Source: Patiria pectinifera (Eukaryota > Echinodermata > Asteroidea > Valvatida > Asterinidae). Taken from it: 64,000 nt of DNA. The notes beneath the pieces are model-generated. The model worked only from the letters and a program-made list of their open reading frames with translations, searched no databases and had not been told where the DNA came from. The position numbers and the translations under genes were made by a program. Positions 22,373-35,310 of the stretch are shown piece by piece. Position 1 is the first letter of the stretch, and each line of letters opens with the position of its first letter. The stretch covers positions 14,254,932-14,318,931 of the forward strand of contig CM057138.1 in assembly GCA_029964075.1 (NCBI GenBank). The letters are read 5' to 3'.

Positions 22373-23963
22373 CTACGTCAATAGCCTGCTTTGTGACAGG
22401 TAATACCCATGGGATAAGTAGACTGAACGAGTAAGCGAAGGCTTGCAGCTTTACCATGATAACCAGTTCCACAGTTACCTAAGTTCAAGTGAAGAGTTAA
22501 TCTTCGCACATATCGCATTTACCCAATAAGGTGCCGTGTCTCTCTCCCTTATTCGTAGTTTTAATATATATTTTTTTTATTCTTGTATGGAGCGGACAAA
22601 GCAAGCAGCCATTTCCAAAAGTAACATCTTACTTAAACAATAACTCAGTTGCAACTGGTTTTGGATTCGGTGAAGCTTGTTTTTTTTGTTTTACCCCTGC
22701 AATGATGTTAATTTTATACACCAAACTCTACAAGACAGATTCATTTAAATAGGGGCCAAAATGAGCATTCAAAATTAGTCAAAGCTGTCTTCAGCCATCC
22801 ACCAACATCAATAATTTTAAGGGGAAAACATGAACTCTGTATTAATGTGATCTCCAACTTCTCAGCCGTCTTGTTTTGACTCGCCTCAAACAATATTACA
22901 TTTGTTCATTTGTTTTGGTAACCTATTGAAATTCTACACAGTCTTGGATGGAACAGTTAATTGATTGGTAAAGGTATATTTTTTTTTATTTGCTGTGTTA
23001 AGTAATTGGTGTATTTAATCTGTAATAGGTATACGGGGTCCATTTTGTTTAATGTAATCCAATGTCTGTCTTTATGGGACAAAAGGAAATGCTTAGGCTG
23101 TTTTTACGGATTATATTCTGCTGTAAATTTTCATCAGCTTTTTCTTAGAATATCTTGTAATCTATTTTAATTGTATTCTTATCGGTGAAAGAAATGAAAA
23201 ATGAATGTAATGTGTATGAAGAAAAAGTGTACAGTATGCAACCAACGCTCAATAATGTTCAGTCATATCTTGAACATTCGGAGCATTAGGTGTGTACAAT
23301 AATACATGTACTGCACATTAGCTGACACACGAGCTGCACATGAAACAGTTTTGAATCACCATCAGTTTTATTGTAATAATGCCTAGAAATTGGATAAACG
23401 TTTGCGTAAAATGTATTGTAATACTCAGAGTAATGTCATTATTGACAAAAAATATGCTAATTACACCTTAGGCCTCCATGGGGGGTGGGGGTGTAAGTGG
23501 GTATTTAACCCCTCTCCCAATACTTTAAAAGGACTGCCCTTTTCTAATCAAATGCCCTTGTTTCCACCAGCGCATACCACCACCCCTTCCCATATTTGTA
23601 AAGGGTAGCCTTCTTTTGTTAACAAGTGCCCTTGTTTTTCTAAACAAGTGCCCTTAAAAAAAGTCATGCCCTCTTTGTGCCATCGGCCGTTACGGGTGCC
23701 TTGTTTAAATTTTGCGCTCGTATCACCCTGAAAAGCACCAAATGATTGTCCGTTAGTTTGAATAATCAGAGATTTGGAACAGCATCCCCCCCCACACACA
23801 CACACACACTATTTGATTTTTTATAGTGTCTGGAGGGGAAAAAAAGTTCTACATTTCAGCACGGTTGTGCAAGTACTCTTTTCCTTAAATGTTTACCCCC
23901 CCCCCCACCCAATTAAAATGGAAACTTCGCTGACATCTTGTAAGGCTACCGTGGTCAAATAAA
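22373..23963 (+). other. probable 3' UTR and flank of the EGF/SEA gene
   Basis: AT-rich with no further coding segment. The first AATAAA I see downstream of the stop on the plus strand is at 23958-23963, but transcript end evidence would be needed to place the polyadenylation site. C-rich and CA-rich tracts lie around 23785-23910. Confidence 0.4.
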
Positions 23964-24069
23964 CTACATTTAACAAATTTAAAATATTTCATTCGAAAGT
24001 TTACAGCATCATTTCACATATGTCAGGCTGTCCAAAAAAAAAAAAAATGTATATGAAACCTACATATAA

Positions 24070-24740
24070 TTATTTTAGCAGCGTTTATGACTTAGTGGAG
24101 GCCTAATTAAATGAAGAAAAAAAAATATATATATATACATTTTGGTCTTCCTTTATTTAATCGGATTTTATTATTGTAATATCCATATGTTTAATGGTTT
24201 AAAATGTAGTTTTCTATCAATTTGAAATAACATTTTGGGTTTTCAAGGAATTAAAAGTATTTGTTTCAGTTTGTAGTTTCAATTCGTTTACGTATTCAAC
24301 TCCAACATGAATGTATTCACCACAACACTGGATTGTTTCGGCTAACTCAATGCACGTATGTCACTTGGAATGAAGTATTTTGTAATACGGATATTTCCCT
24401 GCAAATGAACGCATTTAATGAAGAGGTCAAAATATTTTTGTAATGTGTACTGAAACAGCTGTATTTAAAATTGGCATATCAATGGCATGATGATGTCATG
24501 TCAGTGTGTCACAAATCAAAGAGAACGATTGTAATTGAATCTTATTTTAGCAGCGTTGTATGACTTACTGAAAGCATAAATCAATGAAATATATATATTT
24601 TGTGTCTCCCAGAATTTCATCTATAGTTTATTTGGTATTTACACAATTTGTGAAAGTACTGAGTTTGGTATCAATTTCAAATATCAATTGGGGTTTTGAT
24701 GGAATTAAGGGTATTTCAATTCATTTACGTATTCAAATAA
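24070..24740. repeat. direct duplication in 3' flank
   Basis: Two degenerate copies about 475 bp apart (24070-24310 and 24544-24740) share TTATTTTAGCAGCGTT, TATGACTTA, an AT-rich run, and TTCATTTACGTATTCAA-like ends. Confidence 0.5.
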
Positions 24741-24750
24741 AAGTCAGCAA

Positions 24751-26317
24751 GGGAAAATTGTTTGATGTTTTCATGATATTATGATAACAACATTATTCAA
24801 TATGTTAAATGGTATATTATATCCATAGTTTATGCAATATACCCTTTCTAGCAAGGGTCTGTGATATGCGAGCAGAATCGGCGATTAATTATGCAGAAAA
24901 AGACTGCGTCTTGACCAATCAGCGTGCGCTTTCTATATCTGGTCTTCGGTTATATACCCGTTGTTGCATCACAGATTTGCTATAAATGTAACCTACACAC
25001 GACATCTATTATTCTGTTCTGTTAACAAAGAGCCATTTTTTGGGCAATGAAACTAATAACATCTCCATTTTTGACATTAAGTAACACACCACTGCTCTTG
25101 TTTTTATACAACGTCAAGACCCGGAGTGAAACGTATGCGCTTACTGCACTGACTAAGCGAACCCAGACTTCGGCAAATTGAGCGCCAACGAATTTGTTAT
25201 TTCTGTAACGAAACTTGTAACTGGACGATTGAGGGCGTCTTCGCATAGTTCTGCGACTTAACTGATTTCGTTGCAACAATCCCATTAAGGTGAGGAATGC
25301 GGAAGTAAACAATGCAGTGACCTCAGCGACGACCGTTAATTCATAAATCTGAACGCTACAGCGGTTTGCGATCAGTGTGAGCATAACCGGTAACCAAGGA
25401 CAATATCGCTGAAGCACTCATTTGTGTAAACATGCACCTTACCTTCAATCGTAAAACCTCCTATAATTTCCCTCCTTTGTCAGTTCAGTTATTTGAAGTA
25501 GTGTTCGTGCAAACTGCCAGTTCAGTGAGTTCCACCAAACCTCAAGTTCATGAGTTCAGAAAAGCAAGGCACACAAGGCACACGTATTGTTCTAGGAGGA
25601 CTGAATGTCTAGTCGAGATTTCATGGTGACCGTCACTTTTTGTTGTTTTGTATCTAGTCTAGTTAATCGAACTAAAAAACAACAAGTTAATCGAATAAAA
25701 CACAACACTAAATTCCATCTAAAAACATCCCGTACGTGTTGCCAGATTAAGTTAAATTCACGCCACCGGATAAAATAAAATGACCTTATTTTTATTTTAT
25801 TCACCATACTTTGTAAACAAAGTAGGAAAATGTCGTTGTAGATCGTTGTTTGCTTTCCATGTCCATGCAATCATCGGTAAAAAGGGTCAGCTTAAGTTGG
25901 GATTTTTTTTTAAATGTTCTCAAGTTTCGCCAAACATGCCACTTATCACAGCATTTGAATGAGATATTAAACAAAAACAGTTTTACAGGATTTACGAGTT
26001 GCTGCGAATAGGTGGGTTTTATTTTTGTAGGTTGCGAGCGTACGTACATGTACGGACCTCGCGCCGTCCAAAAACGAAGTCACCGTGCACAGGCGGCCGA
26101 TGTTTGGCCGTCCACTGGAGGTACCAGCCCGGCTTGCGCCATGCGGAAATCACGCTGCACTAGATCGTTCAGCCGCAAAAAAAAAGTGTATAAAAGTCGG
26201 CGGATAAATCCTTCTTTCTTAGCAGTGTCTTTCATTTGTCCAGGAAAACTGGTCCAGCTGAGAGTTTTACCCCTCCCACCCACTTTCAGATTCATCATGA
26301 ATGTACAACCGATATGA
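24751..26317. other. intergenic stretch without recognisable gene
   Basis: I see no supported coding sequence. A CCAAT box (about 24917) about 30 bp before TATATA (about 24951) resembles a promoter, but nothing recognisable follows it. Confidence 0.4.
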
Positions 26318-27240
26318 GTGCACGTTTTGGTCGTAGAAAGCGAACTCGCAATTCTCAACATGCATCGGAAGAGTTCTGTGTATTGCTTACTAACTATCCG
26401 CGGCTTGTCTGGCCATCATCCTGGTGAAGCAAATAATCTGGATATGCTCCAATGTTATGCACCGTGCCATAACCCAACTTACAATGTCGTTACTGAAACC
26501 CCTATTGATGTTTCAACTACAGTGCCATCCCGGGGTATCAACAATATTCCGCTGTGGTCGTAATCGATATGGTGGAGTTGTCAATGGATTTGTGTGGGCT
26601 CATAAGGATGGCGCAGATGCCATCCGCTTAGAAGAAGAGGAACCGGACGTCTTGGAGCTCATCTGGCTGTCTGTTAAGATGAAGTATGGCAAGATGCTCC
26701 TTGGTGCCCTCCATCGTCCTGAATCTTTGCCCAGAGCGGATGTCAGCTTGATTGACAACCTTGATTCTCGTCTCACTGCCCTACACATGAAGATACTGAC
26801 CCTTGGCAACTTCATTGTTGGCAACCAGATTGTTTCCCCGTCATCTGCCGACACTGTTGGTCTACGGACGCAGGCTATGCATGGTCTACACCAGATTGTA
26901 GATAAACCAACACGACTTTACCCCATTAACACCCTGGATTTCATCCTCCCTCCCCCCCCCCCCCCGCAGTCAGATGCAAGTGTGGGATTCTCTCTCCCTG
27001 TGGAACTCCTGATCACCAAACAGTCATTGCTTCAGTTTCATTGCCTGCTTAGAGAGACTAGCCTGTTACTCGTTCCTCTAGGCACTACCAGAGGGCCGAT
27101 GGAGATCGCCTGAACGACGACATCAAGAAAGCCGACTGGAATGCAGCCCTCATGCATGCAGACCCTGAGACTGACTGCACCAATGTTACTGCACTCATCA
27201 TGAAATCTATGAAGTAAATGATTTCCCATTCGTCCTAAAC
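26318..27240 (+). pseudogene. non-LTR retrotransposon endonuclease remnant
   Basis: In two frames the translation resembles the endonuclease of L2/CR1-type elements: VVTET near the start, then RYGGVV, ELIWLSVKMKYGKMLLGALH, LTLGNFIVGN (the GDFN position, with Asp changed to Asn) and LHQIVDKPTRLYPINTLDFIL. A C-run at about 26950 interrupts the end, and frame changes are needed. There is no matching reverse transcriptase downstream, so this is an isolated decayed fragment. Confidence 0.7.
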
Positions 27241-29150
27241 TGTCAAGCCTCCAGTTTCGAGAACCTCGTGTTCAAAACCAATAAGAGCTGTTGCGAAAAA
27301 GTTCAAAAAGTACATGCAAAGGATAAGGGAAGAGGAACACAAGAAAATCCTCGATTTACACCATAAACAAACGTGTGTGTCTAGGTGATCTTGTCACCCT
27401 TTACTACTCAGGACCTAAAAACAATGGGGGATTTGTGATAACAATAACCCAAAGGACATGAGCCAAGTCCTGGGGAGGTTTTCGTGTACAAACCGTATTC
27501 GAGATGTTGAGAACAAGTGATGTAAAAACAAACAATAGAAACACAAAACTGAAACAATTGGAGACCCTTATAAGTAGAAGATAACACGAATACACGGGTT
27601 GATAGGCACTGTGTGGACCTCTTAACAAAATATGTCAACACAGTGCATGTAGTGAAGACGTTATATGAACTTGCTCACTTCCACACAAGGTTCCTCCTCT
27701 GTGAGAAAACAAAAACGCTTTAAAGGCATTCTGGGTTAGGGTTATCATCGCCAAATGAAGATGAATGCTTTCAAGGAAATCATGATCAACCTTTGGGTTG
27801 AAAGAGTTTTCACGGTGCGAGTTAATAAGTATTTTTTTCCTACACGAAAACAAAGGAATGTCCACTCTAAGTAGGTAAGGTATTATGGGTATGCATGAGT
27901 ATGTAAAGACAGGCAATGGTGGACCTAGATCAAATAGATGACAGGATTCAAATCGAGGACGTCCTCGATAAAAGAAAAACGTGTTCAAAACCAGCGGGTA
28001 TTGTTGTTAGAGTATGAACAAAGATTTGATGAAGAGGAACAATATAAAATCCTCGATTCACACCATTAACAAACGTGTGTTTACGTACACTGCAGTCGCT
28101 GTGTTGACCTGTGAACAAAAGGTATCGGCACAGTGCAAGCCGCTCCCCCCCCCCCTTTTTTCATTTTGCGTGTCTTAAAACCTCGTAAATATCCGAAAGA
28201 TTGGCCGCTTGCAACTTTAAATAACTATTAATACTCATTCCACCGTTTGTCACGACACATAGAACTCTGAACTGTACAACAAAATTAGCCAAGTCATACT
28301 ACTGTAAAAAGAAAAAAAAAATAATAGTAATGATAAAAACGCGTTGGCAAGAGTCATGGTTACTGGCAAAATACTGCACGGGCCATGAACCCCGCACATG
28401 GCATGTCTTATACAAGTCGTCATTGTTCGAAAACAGTCAATTATCACTGTGCTTGTGTTGGCGTACTCCTGTACGTTAACTTTTCTAAGTTGGAAAATGG
28501 AAACATGTACTGCCTGCAGCGGCATTTTCTGCAGGCCTTACTTTCCCAGAAGTTCCAGACACCCATGAAACTAAAGCTTAATCATCTTTCAATGTCCGTT
28601 CAATTTATTTGGGGGTAATCCGATGCCTTGTTGGAAGGGACATTTCCACTCAAGGAAAATCATTCCCCAAATTAGTGATTTCATCTAAATGACAGCAACC
28701 CAGACCGAACAGTTTCAGGGGGTGTTAAATAAGCTTTTTGATAACTGGGTAGGCTGCTCTCAGAAATAGTCCTCCAAAATCGCTTCAATTCCGATTCCCG
28801 AGAGTATTATTGAAGTGGCTCCAAAGGTCGGCGAAAAGTTATTGTGGAACAAAACGTGAATTCTGTATTGAATCATGACTATACACGGGGTTTGTTGAAT
28901 CAGTGCTACATGATAACCCAACTTGAACTCCAACCGCATAAACTCCAACCCCGTTCACAGACAAATTCCCTTTGCGCGAAGCAGACACTAGTCTAACAGT
29001 GCATTTGCAATCCACACACTGATGCGAATCCAAATTTACCAGAAACCTGTTTTTATTCAGAAAATCAGAGCATATACCTGATTCTAAAAGTGGTGGGCAG
29101 CCGTGTGAAAAGGAATAGTAAAGTAGCACTTTTAACGACTAAATATATTG
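27241..29150. other. intergenic stretch with short dispersed repeats
   Basis: No gene recognised. GAAGAGGAACA, AAAATCCTCGATT(C/T)ACACCAT and AAACAAACGTGTGT occur around 27330 and again around 28040, a two-copy dispersed repeat. The rest is unassigned. Confidence 0.4.
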
Positions 29151-29154
29151 AAAA

Positions 29155-29200
29155 TTTGCCTACGCTTTCGTAGCAAAAAGTACTTCATCAGATGCAATAA
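29155..29200 (-). ncRNA. possible degenerate hammerhead ribozyme core
   Basis: On the minus strand CTGATGA (29185-29191) is followed by a possible 3-bp stem and then GAAA (29166-29169) and a possible GC..GC stem with a 4-nt loop. These are the conserved blocks of the hammerhead in the expected order. The UH cleavage dinucleotide is not evident, so it may be dead or a chance match. It lies about 250 bp beyond a Penelope-like endonuclease fragment on the same strand, where such ribozymes are known. Confidence 0.35.
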
Positions 29201-29329
29201 AAAGGTGAATCAGCACACAAGGTTTACATAGGGGAACATGTACAGTAAAAACAGAGAGTGGTGATCAATCAATTATCAATGGTGATGATTAAAAATATAC
29301 TGTCAGTGTTACCAAAAGCCACGATCCCT

Positions 29330-29650
29330 ATTAAGGCCTAGTTGAATACTGTCTAGCTATTAATAATCTTTTGTTCCGCGGTTTCCCTTTCAACCCTTGT
29401 TTTGAATTCCATCTGTTTTGAGTAGAGCTACTCTTAACTGGCTTAAAGTGAGGCCTGATTAATTGATACGTTGTTGTATACCTTGTTTCTGATATCAAAT
29501 TTGTGTCTATTGATATGTTGTCTTAGTGTCTGTCTAATTTGTCCAATGACGTTCCAAAGACCGCCACAACATCCACCAGAAACGGGCGACAACACGAATA
29601 TAAGTAGGCCCACGTGAGGTAAAGCACATATTTGCTCACTACTCACGTCA
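29330..29650 (-). pseudogene. Penelope-like element GIY-YIG endonuclease fragment
   Basis: The minus-strand translation includes CCGGLWNVIGQIRQTLRQHI followed by NRHKFDIRN. This resembles the C-P-C-G..Y-V-G-x-T-x-R..L..R-I..H..D-I block of GIY-YIG endonucleases at the C-terminus of Penelope-like retroelements, but the catalytic Tyr of the second motif is replaced. Later parts are out of frame. It is a decayed fragment and no reverse transcriptase was recognised nearby. Confidence 0.5.
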
Positions 29651-29709
29651 CGTAGCCGAGTGGGTTTGTACGTGACTGTAATGGTCTCAACGCAAACAAA
29701 CCCAGCCAT

Positions 29710-31330
29710 TATCGCCTGAATCCTTTGGAGCCGGATCGTTTGTGATAAATGGTGGAGCTACTATTGATAATGACCTGTGCTTAAACTTGTCAAGTGATCA
29801 CATACAGGGTGAATAAACAAAAAAGCGGAATCCTATTTTTAAAATATTTATATATATGTTCACCATTATTAAAAATGACTGGAGAGCCAATCCCAGAAAC
29901 TACTTCTAGATTAAAAAAAAAACAAAAAATCGCACACAATTCACACACAAATCTGTTTCGGAAAAAAAAGCACAACTTTTTGTCTGTTCTGACTGTTTGG
30001 AACAACAAAGAAAATGACAAATAATACTTGTTTCAACAACTGTTAACAACTGCAGTAAATAATATCTTTATAAACAACCCTGCTGAACAAAAGATGGGAT
30101 TTTGTTGAATATTTTAAACTTTTAAACTCAGGCTTTATCGCTGGCGTTGTTTGAAGACAATTGTGATGACGATTCTTGAAATCCCATTTTTGGACGATCT
30201 AACGGATTGTACAAGTTAACTGTAAATCCATGCCATTGGCATGGATAAAAACAACCGGTAGTCTTTTACAATCTGTTGGATCTCTGATTTGCATAAACGG
30301 ATTTGCATTGCATTTTTGAAAACTGTATATTTATTTATTCTTTTAAATTGCTCCTATTGGTTTTGTACACGTTTTCTAATCAAGGTCGTCTTCGGTTTGA
30401 CTACTGTCCCGAATTACGGTACTGGAACATTGAAAAATGGATGATTATTATATTAATTTACAATTAACGTAGTAAACATTTGAAATCAAATCGTCAAGTA
30501 CACGTTATAAATCAATCGTTTTCTATTGCGGAATACAGGAAACAAGTTGCCTTGTCGACGTTTACTATTTATCGAGATTGACAGCAGACCATGCGAACGA
30601 GGTTGAAATATATTTCCGAAGAGGAACAAAAACGTGCATGTGTGTGTCTGTTAGTGGGGCTGTGTATGTTTTTTTTTTGTTTTTTTTTAATATATGAAGG
30701 GGATGATCCTTTGGCCCATCCTGGAAAGAAAAATTGAGAAAAAAATATCTCCCCATTCTTGTACAGGCAAACACAATAACGAGTTGTATTTTACGCATTT
30801 CATAATGTTGAGAACACTTGCCGTGAAAAAAAAAATACACATGAGTCTTGAGGCCTACATGGTGGCTCAATAATGATGCAAAAACGCGATTCACAGATAG
30901 GGCCTGTATGGCGAGGATTTTTCCCTCTCTATAAACACAGGAGCTATATTACCAAACTTGAACATGAGCTGTGAGTGTTTAATGAGGATCATGATTCGTT
31001 TGTTTATAAGATATTGCGTGTTGGCTGAGTCCTTTACTTGCCGTCCTTTACGTGTCAACACTTCTGTATGTTTTTCTTTTAAAACGACCTGGGCACGGTC
31101 TGCGAATTCATTGTTTTATGGGGTATCATCAAGTGTAAATGGGATATGAAGAAAAATAGTCCGTTGATGTACCAGGGCCTTTCGAGTTGTAAGGGAAAAA
31201 GAAACCGTTAAAAGGATCCGGAATCACATGCTCTGCACATGCGTGACAATCATATTCGGAGCTGTCGATCACAGACGGGGGAGGGGTCTTTGGATCTAAG
31301 CCCCTAATCATTTGATATCGCCTCGTTGGC
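29710..31330. other. intergenic stretch, nothing recognised
   Basis: AT-rich sequence with short A- and T-runs. I see no coding exon, structured RNA or clear transposon end. Confidence 0.4.
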
Positions 31331-31467
31331 ATTACCAGTCCGCTCCTATTGATCTCGGAGCCGAGTGTTAACTGTTTTTAAGTCGACCGTATAATTGACA
31401 GTAATACAGCGGGATTTCTGGACGAATTTCAAGGCAGGGCGATCACCGGCCAACCCAGGCGAGCAAG
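31331..31467 (+). promoter_or_regulatory. possible 5' UTR and proximal promoter of the mucin gene
   Basis: This stretch is more GC-rich than its surroundings and leads directly to an ATG with a signal-peptide reading frame. A weak TATA-like GTATAATTG lies near 31388, about 80 bp upstream of the ATG. No transcription start can be fixed from the sequence. Confidence 0.35.
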
Positions 31468-31543
31468 ATGCGTCGACGACGGAGTTCGGAGGCGCTCTTC
31501 ATGGCCCTTTTGCTTTTCGTCGTAACCATCCAAGCGTCAGTGG
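31468..31543 (+). CDS. first coding exon: signal peptide (probable mucin gene)
   Basis: ATG at 31468 opens a frame starting MRRRRSSEALF, followed by a hydrophobic core (MALLLFVVTIQASV) and the donor gtaagt at 31544, a near-ideal splice site. A basic N-region, hydrophobic h-region and small residues (A-S-V-G) are the plan of a secretory signal peptide. The exon ends in phase 1, which matches the phase-1 start of the Pro/Thr exon at 54806, the next exon I can support. The intron between would be about 23 kb, so other exons may have been missed, and the link to the mucin array is inference. Confidence 0.65.
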
Positions 31544-33207
31544 GTAAGTTCTGACGACAGCATGTACTATCGTGAGACTTTGACTTTTGTTTCTATTCGA
31601 CCGACAATCGTTTTCTGTTAGGATGAAGGGTAGGAATAAAACCCTCGTAAAAGTGGAACTGCGTGATTCCTTAAATCTGACCATGAAAGGACATTAGAGT
31701 TCCTCAATGTAATGGTGCAGGGAGAAAACTTACTCTTCAATTATGGCAGTTTGAGCACTTCTTGAATTCACCTGACATTGAATGTTATGCAATCATTTAG
31801 CGAGGGCACTTAAGTTTCAATTGATTGGAAGTTTGTCTTTTTATTTTATTTAATCCGACAGATCATAGATAGTCCATGAATGAATCTGCATTAATTTGAA
31901 TTTAAAAACTCGGTAAATATATGCGGTTCAATTATACTCGGACTCACTAATAAATAATAACCCAGGGCATAATTGTTTGTGTGTCTTGCCACAGCTTCAA
32001 GCAATTTATTGAAACCTATTTGCCAGATACCGAATGTTTGGGCAAGCTGGCATCAGGAATATGGCTACCAGGCCCAAGCATATCAACCACACAATCAATA
32101 GACACCCCGGTCCAATGTACATGTACATCACTTACCATTTGGCACCCATGCCAATTATTAATGAATGGGCACCCAGGCCCAGGAGTAATCATGCCAGAAC
32201 CAAATTATCTGTTCAACATTTTGGGGACAGCCATGGTTGTGCTATGGAAGATACAGCACACCCAAACCCCTGGGTACATAAGAGAGAATGACTGACCCCT
32301 TACAAAGTTCACATCACAGTGAATTATAACACACTTCAATATCCGTAGCAATATCAACTGGTGACAATAACCATAACAATAATGATACATGTCCAATCAT
32401 GTATGTATTAGGAGATGGCTGTTAAAACGCAACTTTTAAATAAAACCTGCAAAAAAGGCAGGAGCTGAGGTGGTAGTGGTCAAATTGATCCAGCGTGCTC
32501 AAAATGCTGTGATAGAATGACCAACACGGTACATGTGCATGCAGTGTTCCTTAATTGCATATCATTAGTGCCTAAATCTTTCGTCTGATTGGTCAAATCT
32601 CTTGGTTGTGATCGGTCAAATCTATGAACAGTTAGTGCTATAGGATCCTCCTCAGGATCCCAACTGTTGCAATACCCCAAGTTCGTAAGTGTTTTAATTG
32701 CCACAGAGGCGGGAGGTGGCATATTGAGTGTAAAAACAGAGCAAATATGCCAACATTATGAAAGCTGTCGGAGACAGCATATTAAACTACACAGGACAGT
32801 GTAACTTGTAAAATATACTAACTGAAACCATGAGAAGAAGCAGACCTGCGTTTGCCAAGTATGCAGGATTTTGTCAAAATACATGCATTGTAACAACATT
32901 TCTTAATGTGTATTTTCTTTTCTCTCGATATGTAAGGCTTCAATTCAAAGTGTTACACACAGACACTGTATAAAATGTGTGCAGTGTAACAAGATATAAT
33001 CAAGATAACATCTCCAACACCCCACACCCACCCGTGTAACCCGTCCACCGCGCTGCCGCGGTCCTCCACCCGCCTCTGTCACTCGATTCACGTGTTTTGC
33101 GATGCTATTCGCGGTATAATTACTCACAACAATGTCCCTCCTATGTTGTTGGTAATACTTTCCAAACTAACGTGAAGTCCACTGCGACATGTTACACGCC
33201 GTAGGGT
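31544..33207. other. intron, nothing recognised
   Basis: AT-rich, with no supported exon. The segment near 32000-32300 has an open frame but no splice context or family resemblance. Confidence 0.4.
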
Positions 33208-33210
33208 CAT

Positions 33211-33491
33211 GGGCGTCGCCAGTATTTTTTTTCTGGGGGGGGGGGCGGGGGGCAAAGCACATTTTCCCACCCCAAATCCATGTATTCTCGCTAGCATATT
33301 GTAATTTTTTTTTCGAGGGTAGGCGGGGGGACATTTGCCCACCCACCCCCATTGACACCCCTGCAGGCGCCCATTTTGATGTGTTTTTAATTAAGAGCAA
33401 ATATGACTTCCACTTTCTTTCTTTCTTTTTTTTTTCTTTGCTTTTTTTTTGGGGGGGGGTGCCCCCTCCCCCCCCCCTTCGCGACGCCTGT
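33211..33491. mobile_element. MITE-like inverted-repeat element
   Basis: CATGGGCGTCGCCAG at the left is matched by CACAGGCGTCGCGA read inward from the right. Long G-runs near the left end and C-runs near the right end extend the inverted symmetry. The target duplication is not clear. Confidence 0.5.
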
Positions 33492-33959
33492 GGGTAGGAC
33501 CAAATTTGACGACTTCACTTAAAACCTATTGTAACCTGTTTCTGAAAGAAAAACACTTTTTGAGACACCTTTTCCAACTCCTGAGGAAAATAAAACACAC
33601 GCGAACACACCCATGATCACCTAAGGTTGAAATAGTTGTGTGTTTCAACGCATTCGATCTCTGATGGAACTGGTTAGCGATTCCCCATGTGTCCAGATCG
33701 TAAAATTGTCATCAGTTCAACGGATGTACATTAGGCCTAATAGTTTTTCAAATGTTGTTCTTTCTTTCTTTCTTTTTGGTAAAAAAGGCCTTCCGAACAG
33801 GAATTATAGTATTTATTTATTTATTTTCATATTCAATTCGTGTTTCATCAAGTTGTATCTGCTCTGAGTGATTCCTGTCTGCTATTTTCCAGCTTTGCAG
33901 CCTTGTTTATGTTTCCAGAGTTTTTGGCGTTATCACTGATTACATGGCATATACGGATT

Positions 33960-34960
33960 TATCACTTCTGACTATACAGAGAGTGCATGTTCATGTTACA
34001 TCACATCAAAGATGCAATTTCCCCATAGGTTTTGCACACGTTTTTCTTCAAACTATAAACTTTAGCACTTTCGTAAATCTGATCGACTTCAGACTTAACA
34101 CACACTCACTTCAGGTCCTAAACGTTATCATGACGTCATCACGTGTCATGTGACGTCATCATAAAAGTGCATTTTCAAAGGCCTCTATCTAGAGAATTAC
34201 AAGGTGTATTCCAATGAAACTTGCCATGTAAACATAACGGAATATGTTATAGATGAAAATTGAGGTGACGTCATTATGACGTCCTCATTTTGATTTTTTA
34301 TTTATTTTGGTTTGTTCAGCTCATCTTCATAACTCAGGAACAAAACATGCTACATTCAAAAGCTCCTTTTACTAGGTATGGTAGGTCACAGACATATGCA
34401 CAAAATTTCGTAAAATGTGTGACGTCATCATAACGTCATCATAACGTCATCAAAATTGTGATATTTAAAACACATATAAGGGAATGTCCGATTGTTACAA
34501 AACTCACGATGACATCATCAACTGAGTTTTTATTAACTTTCAAATTTAGATTTTTTTTTTAATTGCAAAAATTAACATAAAATATAGTCAGATTGATTTA
34601 AAATTAGGCACACACTTTAGGGCTTCATCTAGAAATGCACGTCAAATCATGACGTCATGATGACGTCATCACGTGTCATGTAATGTCATCTTTAATGTGC
34701 ATTTTCAATAGCCTACATGTATATCTAGATAACAACAAGGCTAATTTAGATGAGAGTTTGTGTTTAGACATTTTAGATTTGACATGAAGACATCGTGTAA
34801 TTTCTTTCTTTTTTCAATTTTAAATTTTTGTTATCTCTCATCTTCATATCTACAGAACAAAATATGCCATATTACAAATTAGTTGTGTTTTAGGTTCGGT
34901 AGGTTATAGATATGTACACAACATTTCTTAAAATGTTTGACATCATCATGACGTCATCAA
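33960..34960. repeat. TGACGTCA-rich repeat, inverted relative to 44390-46860
   Basis: Contains GACGTCATCATAACGTCATC, TGACGTCATCACGTGTCATG and many similar blocks. The segment near 33985-34070 (ATCACATCAAAGATGC, CCCCATAGGTTTTG, CACACGTTTTTCTTC) is the reverse complement of landmarks in the array at 44740-45850, so the two loci carry the same family in opposite orientation. Confidence 0.65.
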
Positions 34961-35310
34961 ATATTTTTGCAAACAAATCTACACAGTTCCTTTTTTGTTG
35001 GTCTGCATTGTGTTCTCCAGTCTGTGCGGTTATTGTTTGTGTCTACATAGAGTCATTTCTTTGTTCTCGTGTAGTAAAGTTTTTTGAGTTTGAAAGTGTA
35101 TTTCAAAATTCTCCTTTTTAACCAGAATTAATTTCCTGGGCTGAAATTCGCACTTTATATTCCATACATAAAATACTTTATTTTGCGACACATTAACACA
35201 TCCTGGAAAATCCTAGTTTAAGAGTAAAATCCATATATCTATTTCTTGATAACCTTGTGGAGAGGTATTCAGTCTTTGTTTCCTATTATACCCATGTCTC
35301 CACAGGGTAC

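Noticed and set aside
24900-25020. Promoter-like CCAAT plus TATATA segment
   Set aside because: No coding exon or known RNA follows, and the motifs are common by chance in AT-rich DNA.
32000-32300. Possible exon with Cys and Pro residues
   Set aside because: No matching donor and acceptor pair and no family resemblance.
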